In this document: in pieces, positions 52,449 to 55,976 of the stretch
Layout of the letters: the number at the start of each line of letters is the position of its first letter
How positions within the stretch are numbered: position 1 is the first letter of the stretch
Assembly (NCBI GenBank): GCA_016212965.1
Contig: JACRDA010000318.1
Coordinates: 1 to 55,976, forward strand
Direction: 5' to 3'
Length of the DNA stretch: 55,976 nucleotides
Source of the DNA: Myxococcales bacterium
GTDB lineage: Bacteria > Myxococcota_A > Polyangia > Polyangiales > Polyangiaceae
Translations under genes and position numbers: made by a program
The notes under the pieces: generated by a model
What the model was told of the DNA's origin: nothing
What the model saw: the letters and a program-made list of their open reading frames with translations, nothing else
The model's database searches: none

Positions 52449-55400
52449 TCACACCGGATCGCGGCGCTTGAGAATGAGACACATGAGGATGAACAAGGCC
52501 AGGGTCATGCCCCCCATGACCACGTACGGAAGATAGCGCTGCTCGAAGGTGTTGAAGCCCCAGGCGCCGTTCAGGGAGTCGCTGGCCATCTGGGCCACGG
52601 CGCAGCGGAACTTGCCGCCTTCCTCGAAGAAGTCCTCCGGCGGCAGCTTGCCGGACAGCTGCTGGCTGAGGTCGATGAGCCACGCCGGGTCGCTGGAGAT
52701 CGCCAGGCGCTCGTGCATGACCACCGCCTCGAAGCCCCAGCGCGCCGGGATGCCGTACATGAGGAACGCCAGCTTCGGGATGGTGGTGGCCGGCACCATG
52801 AGTCCGCCGAGCACGACCTGCGGGATGAGCGCGATGGGCGTGAGCGCCATCGCCGCCTCGCTCGACTGCACGATCGTCGACAGGAGCAGACCTATCGCCA
52901 CGGCCACGATGGCCGTGGCCGTGAGCGCGGCGAGCTCGAGGGCAAAGGCCTGCATGCCGCCCGAGAACTTGAGCGCGAAGAACACGATGCTGAGCAAGAG
53001 CGTGCACTGCACCACGCAGAACAGCGCGAGCAGCACGAACTTCGACATCACGTAGTTGAACAGGCCCAAGGTCACCATGCGCTCGCGCAGGTAGATGGAC
53101 CGCTCGCGCACGATCTCGCGCGCCGCGTTCGAGGTGCCGAACCAGATCGCCGCCACGACCAGGAAGAAGAGCGCGCCGGTGTGATCCTGCGTCTGCTGCA
53201 GGATGATCTCGCCGCCGCCCTTCATCTGGTCCTTGTACTTGTCGCGCACCTCCTGCAGGGCGCCGAGGCACCAGGCGGGCGCGGCGGCCTGCTGACCGCC
53301 GAACACCGCCGCCAGCAGGATGCCGATGATGGGCGCCTGCGCGAACATGATCACCGTCCCGCCGACGTCGCGCACCTTGGTCTTGAAGTAGCGCGACAGG
53401 AGCAGGCGGAACTGCCCCTTGGTCGAGGGGCGCCGCTCGGGGATGGCGCGTGCTCCGTCGCCGGTGCCGACGGCGCGCCGGCCCGAGTACATGCGCCGGT
53501 AGATGGGGTTCGAGTCCTGGTAGTACTCCTGCCGCCACTGCAGGGCCGCCTGGTAGCGCGCCTCGTGGCGCTCGGCGTTGGGGTTCTGCGCCTTGAGCTG
53601 CTCGAAGATCGGCTTCTCGCGCTCGGTGATCACCGCGAACATGTCGCGCGGATTGTCGATGACGGCGCCCGGGCGACTGCGCAGCGCGAAGTTGCCGAAG
53701 AAGCGGTAGGCGTCGGGCGACGTCGGCCCGAAGAACATGGGCACGCCCCCGTAGCCGAGGATGAGCGCCATGTTGAACTTCTCGAACTCGTCCTTGGCCG
53801 GCTGGTGGATCGTCATGATGATCGTCTTGCCGGTGGCCTTGGCGAGGTCGTGCAACAGGTGGATGAGGCTCGCCGCGTCGTCGGAGGCGAGCCCGCTCGT
53901 GGGCTCGTCGAGGTAGAGGATGACCGGGTCGGTCACGAGCTCGAGCGCGATGTTGACGCGCTTGCGCTGGCCGCCCGACAGCGTCTTCTTCTCGGGGGCG
54001 CCGATCTGCAGGTTGGCCACGCCCTCGAGGCCGAGGTCCTTGATGGTCTGCATCACCCGCTGGTCGATTTCCTCGCTCGAGTAGTCGGGTGGCAAGCGGA
54101 ACTTGGCGCTGTAGCGCACCGCCTCGAACACCGTGAGCTCGGGGTGCACGAGGTCGTCCTGCGGCACGTAGCCGATCGACCCGCGCAGCGTGTCGTAGAT
54201 GTTGTAGAGGTCCTCGCCGTTGATGCGCACCATGCCGCTCGTGGGCGGCATGTAGCCGTTGAGCGTCATGAGCAGCGTCGTCTTGCCGGCGCCGCTCGGA
54301 CCCATGAGGGCGATCATGTCGCCCGGTAGGGCCTTGAAGGAGATGTTGTCGAGCAGCGTCTTGGTCTCGCCCTTCCGGTCGCGGTCGGGCACCTGCACGA
54401 CGAGGCTCCAAGCCTCGATCTCGTAGAGCGGGCGGCCGCCCCAGCGCTCCTCGGAGTAGGCCTCGTAGGCCACCTCCACCGCGCCCGTCGCCGAGATGTT
54501 GAGCTGCAGAGGCATCGGGCCGACGTAAATCTTCTCGCCCGTGCGGATGGCGACCTTCTGTCCGGGTGCGATGCGATGGCCCTGGACGTAGGTGCCGTTG
54601 GCGCTGCCGCGATCCTCGACGTAGAGCTGGCCGCCGATCTGGTGCACGACCGCGTGGCGCGACGAGACCTGCGCGTGCGGCACGACGATGTCGTTGTTCG
54701 GCGTGCGGCCGATGGTCTTCACGGCGGCGCCGCCGGCGGTGGCGTTGAAGTCGAGCTGGCCGAAGACCGTCTTGTGTTTCTTCAGCTGTGCCTGGCCGCC
54801 GGGCGTCGAGGGGCCGCCCGCGCCGCCGCCGGCCGCGGCGGAGGCCTGCGCCACCGCGAGCGCCTGCGCCGCGGGCACTGCCATGGTGCCGACGCCCTGC
54901 GGCTGCGCGGCGGGTTGTGCCGCCATCTGCGCCGACGGCTGCGGCTGGGGTGCAGGCCCCATGCTGGGCGTCGGCGCCCAGGCCGCGGCCGCCTGCGGCT
55001 GCCCGCGGCCGGCCAGCTGCAGGAGCAGGCTCACCTGCACCGGCACGGGCCCGAAGAACACGACGCCCTGGGCCGCCACGGGCGTCGGCGTGTTCGGCGG
55101 CATCCGCTGCCCGCCGACGTAGGAGCCGCTCGTCGAGCCGTGGTCGGTGAGCGTCAGCGCGTCGGCGTTCAAGGTGGCGTGCAGGCTCGAGACGCTGGGG
55201 TGGCCGATGACGAGGGACGCGCGCGTGGCGTCGCGGCCGACGACGAGCTGGCCCGCGGGCGCGTGGTGGGCGCCGTGCGCCATCAGCATCAGCGTGATGG
55301 CCGGGTGGTCGAAGGGGACCTGCGTCTGGCCGACGTGGAAGAGCGCGCGGAAGTCGAAGGCGACCTGTTCCCCGGCTGCGAGGGGGCGGCGGTCGGCGAA

Positions 55401-55550
55401 CGACTGGCCGGCGCCACTCGCGACGAACACGAGCTTGCCGCCGCCCTGATGCACGATGCGCGCGTGCTCGGGGGCGGCGCCCGGGAGCACGATGTCGCAG
55501 CTCGGTGCGCTGCCGATGGTGATCGCCTGCTTGCCGAAGCCGGGGAGCAT
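52449..55550 (-). CDS. FHA-domain ABC transporter (ABCG-type, ATPase fused to permease)
   Basis: 1033 residues. Three FHA-like modules lie N-terminal: 8-95 (lacks the conserved Arg: TIGSAPSCDIVLPG), 100-170 (VVGRDATRASLVIGHPSVSS, STSGSYV instead of NG) and 275-345 (TIGRTPNNDIVVPHAQVSSR, canonical). The ABC domain (about 385-610) has Walker A GPSGAGKTT, signature LSGGQRKRVNIALEL and Walker B ILYLDEPTSGL. The C-terminal ABC2-type membrane domain has about six helices. The half-transporter layout resembles ABCG/WHITE exporters. The third FHA should bind phosphothreonine, linking transport to Ser/Thr kinases. The gene is 34 bp before the receptor gene, likely one operon. Confidence 0.92.
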   Translation of the reverse strand: MLPGFGKQAITIGSAPSCDIVLPGAAPEHARIVHQGGGKLVFVASGAGQSFADRRPLAAGEQVAFDFRALFHVGQTQVPFDHPAITLMLMAHGAHHAPAGQLVVGRDATRASLVIGHPSVSSLHATLNADALTLTDHGSTSGSYVGGQRMPPNTPTPVAAQGVVFFGPVPVQVSLLLQLAGRGQPQAAAAWAPTPSMGPAPQPQPSAQMAAQPAAQPQGVGTMAVPAAQALAVAQASAAAGGGAGGPSTPGGQAQLKKHKTVFGQLDFNATAGGAAVKTIGRTPNNDIVVPHAQVSSRHAVVHQIGGQLYVEDRGSANGTYVQGHRIAPGQKVAIRTGEKIYVGPMPLQLNISATGAVEVAYEAYSEERWGGRPLYEIEAWSLVVQVPDRDRKGETKTLLDNISFKALPGDMIALMGPSGAGKTTLLMTLNGYMPPTSGMVRINGEDLYNIYDTLRGSIGYVPQDDLVHPELTVFEAVRYSAKFRLPPDYSSEEIDQRVMQTIKDLGLEGVANLQIGAPEKKTLSGGQRKRVNIALELVTDPVILYLDEPTSGLASDDAASLIHLLHDLAKATGKTIIMTIHQPAKDEFEKFNMALILGYGGVPMFFGPTSPDAYRFFGNFALRSRPGAVIDNPRDMFAVITEREKPIFEQLKAQNPNAERHEARYQAALQWRQEYYQDSNPIYRRMYSGRRAVGTGDGARAIPERRPSTKGQFRLLLSRYFKTKVRDVGGTVIMFAQAPIIGILLAAVFGGQQAAAPAWCLGALQEVRDKYKDQMKGGGEIILQQTQDHTGALFFLVVAAIWFGTSNAAREIVRERSIYLRERMVTLGLFNYVMSKFVLLALFCVVQCTLLLSIVFFALKFSGGMQAFALELAALTATAIVAVAIGLLLSTIVQSSEAAMALTPIALIPQVVLGGLMVPATTIPKLAFLMYGIPARWGFEAVVMHERLAISSDPAWLIDLSQQLSGKLPPEDFFEEGGKFRCAVAQMASDSLNGAWGFNTFEQRYLPYVVMGGMTLALFILMCLILKRRDPV

Positions 55551-55617
55551 ACGGCGTCAGGTGTTACCACGGCGCAGCCGGCGCGTGGGCGTCCGCCTGC
55601 GTCCCCTTCCGTCGGCG

Positions 55618-55976
55618 TCAGCGATACCAGAGCGCCCAGACGAGCAGGGCGAGCAGGATCCCGATCGCGCTCGCCATGCCGAGCACGAGGTAGAGCAGGC
55701 GCCGCGGCGGCTCGCGCGCGCCGGCGAACGCAGGGGGCGGGATCGGGGCGTAGCGGTGTGCGTGACCGACCGGACCCGCGACCGGCGTCGCGCCGAGCGC
55801 ACCGCTCGCGTGGGCGTCGATGATGGTGGGCCCCGGCCCATCGGGCGTGGTGGTGCTCAGGTTCCCGGGCACGCCCGCGGGGGCCGCCGGCAGGGGGCCG
55901 GGCTGCGGAGCGGCCGCGCGGGCGACGCCCGCGGCGGTGGCGGCGCGCGCGACGCCCGGCCCCGGCGGCGCCGCGA
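55618..55976 (-). CDS. C-terminal part of a single-pass membrane protein (runs off the window)
   Basis: The frame stays open from the stop at 55618 to the window edge, so this is a fragment of a larger gene upstream. It encodes an Ala/Pro/Gly-rich stretch followed by one membrane helix (LLYLVLGMASAIGILLALLVWALWY) and a two-residue tail. This resembles the disordered region and C-terminal anchor of myxobacterial Ser/Thr kinases or similar proteins; the kinase part is not in view. A GTG at 55872 could start a small 84-residue protein instead. Confidence 0.55.
   Translation of the reverse strand, partial: AAPPGPGVARAATAAGVARAAAPQPGPLPAAPAGVPGNLSTTTPDGPGPTIIDAHASGALGATPVAGPVGHAHRYAPIPPPAFAGAREPPRRLLYLVLGMASAIGILLALLVWALWYR

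Overview
The window is very GC-rich chromosomal DNA and reads like a myxobacterium (Myxococcota, probably Polyangia). The signs are many secreted lipoproteins with Gly/Ser-rich or Cys-rich stretches, a Hanks-type Ser/Thr kinase with an Ala/Pro tail, FHA domains on a sigma-54 activator and on an ABC transporter, a group-2 sigma factor, and an FG-GAP/CARDB surface lipoprotein. This is an inference from gene style; no rRNA or other phylogenetic marker was compared.

Layout. 1-4.3 kb: end of an unknown gene, a Sel1-repeat lipoprotein, a Cys-rich lipoprotein and a PQQ-propeller lipoprotein. 4.4-8.7 kb: an accessory-looking block with an AbiEii-type nucleotidyltransferase and its small overlapping partner, an esterase, and an unrecognised two-gene operon (degenerate P-loop/TPR protein plus a 150-residue basic protein). 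8.8-16.1 kb: Ser/Thr kinase, M1-like metallopeptidase lipoprotein, large FG-GAP lipoprotein. 16.2-24.5 kb: housekeeping genes pyrG and rpmI-rplT-pheS, a group-2 sigma factor with a sigma-54-like promoter, two envelope genes and a FAH-fold protein. 24.5-34.7 kb: aldo/keto reductase, cysQ, two HEAT-like lipoproteins, an FHA-GAF-AAA+ sigma-54 activator, a diacylglycerol-kinase-like lipid kinase, a BMP-type binding protein. 34.7-44.9 kb: a methyltransferase, a Cys-rich lipoprotein and a c-di-AMP locus (folP-cdaA-ybbR facing a PgpH-like HD phosphodiesterase), then an acyl-CoA dehydrogenase. 45.4-55.9 kb: VIT/vWA protein, tandem thioredoxin-fold protein, lipoprotein plus TonB-fused TonB-dependent receptor, FHA-ABCG transporter, and the C-terminus of a membrane protein running off the window.

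The most unusual feature is not a protein. Every convergent (3'-to-3') intergenic gap longer than about 150 bp in this window (59-216, 31167-31336, 44873-45469, 48322-48566) holds short-period tandem repeats with 7- to 9-bp units. Most are arranged as inverted arms, and each gap has a different unit sequence. Three of these elements share the same 8-bp core, GGCCTCTG, next to or inside their right half. A degenerate relative lies just downstream of the sigma-factor gene. A hexameric array and a 25-bp dispersed repeat lie near 35.8 kb, and the 25-bp repeat recurs at 45.4 kb. No divergent promoter region contains such an array. I saw no tRNA, rRNA, CRISPR array, insertion sequence or prophage.
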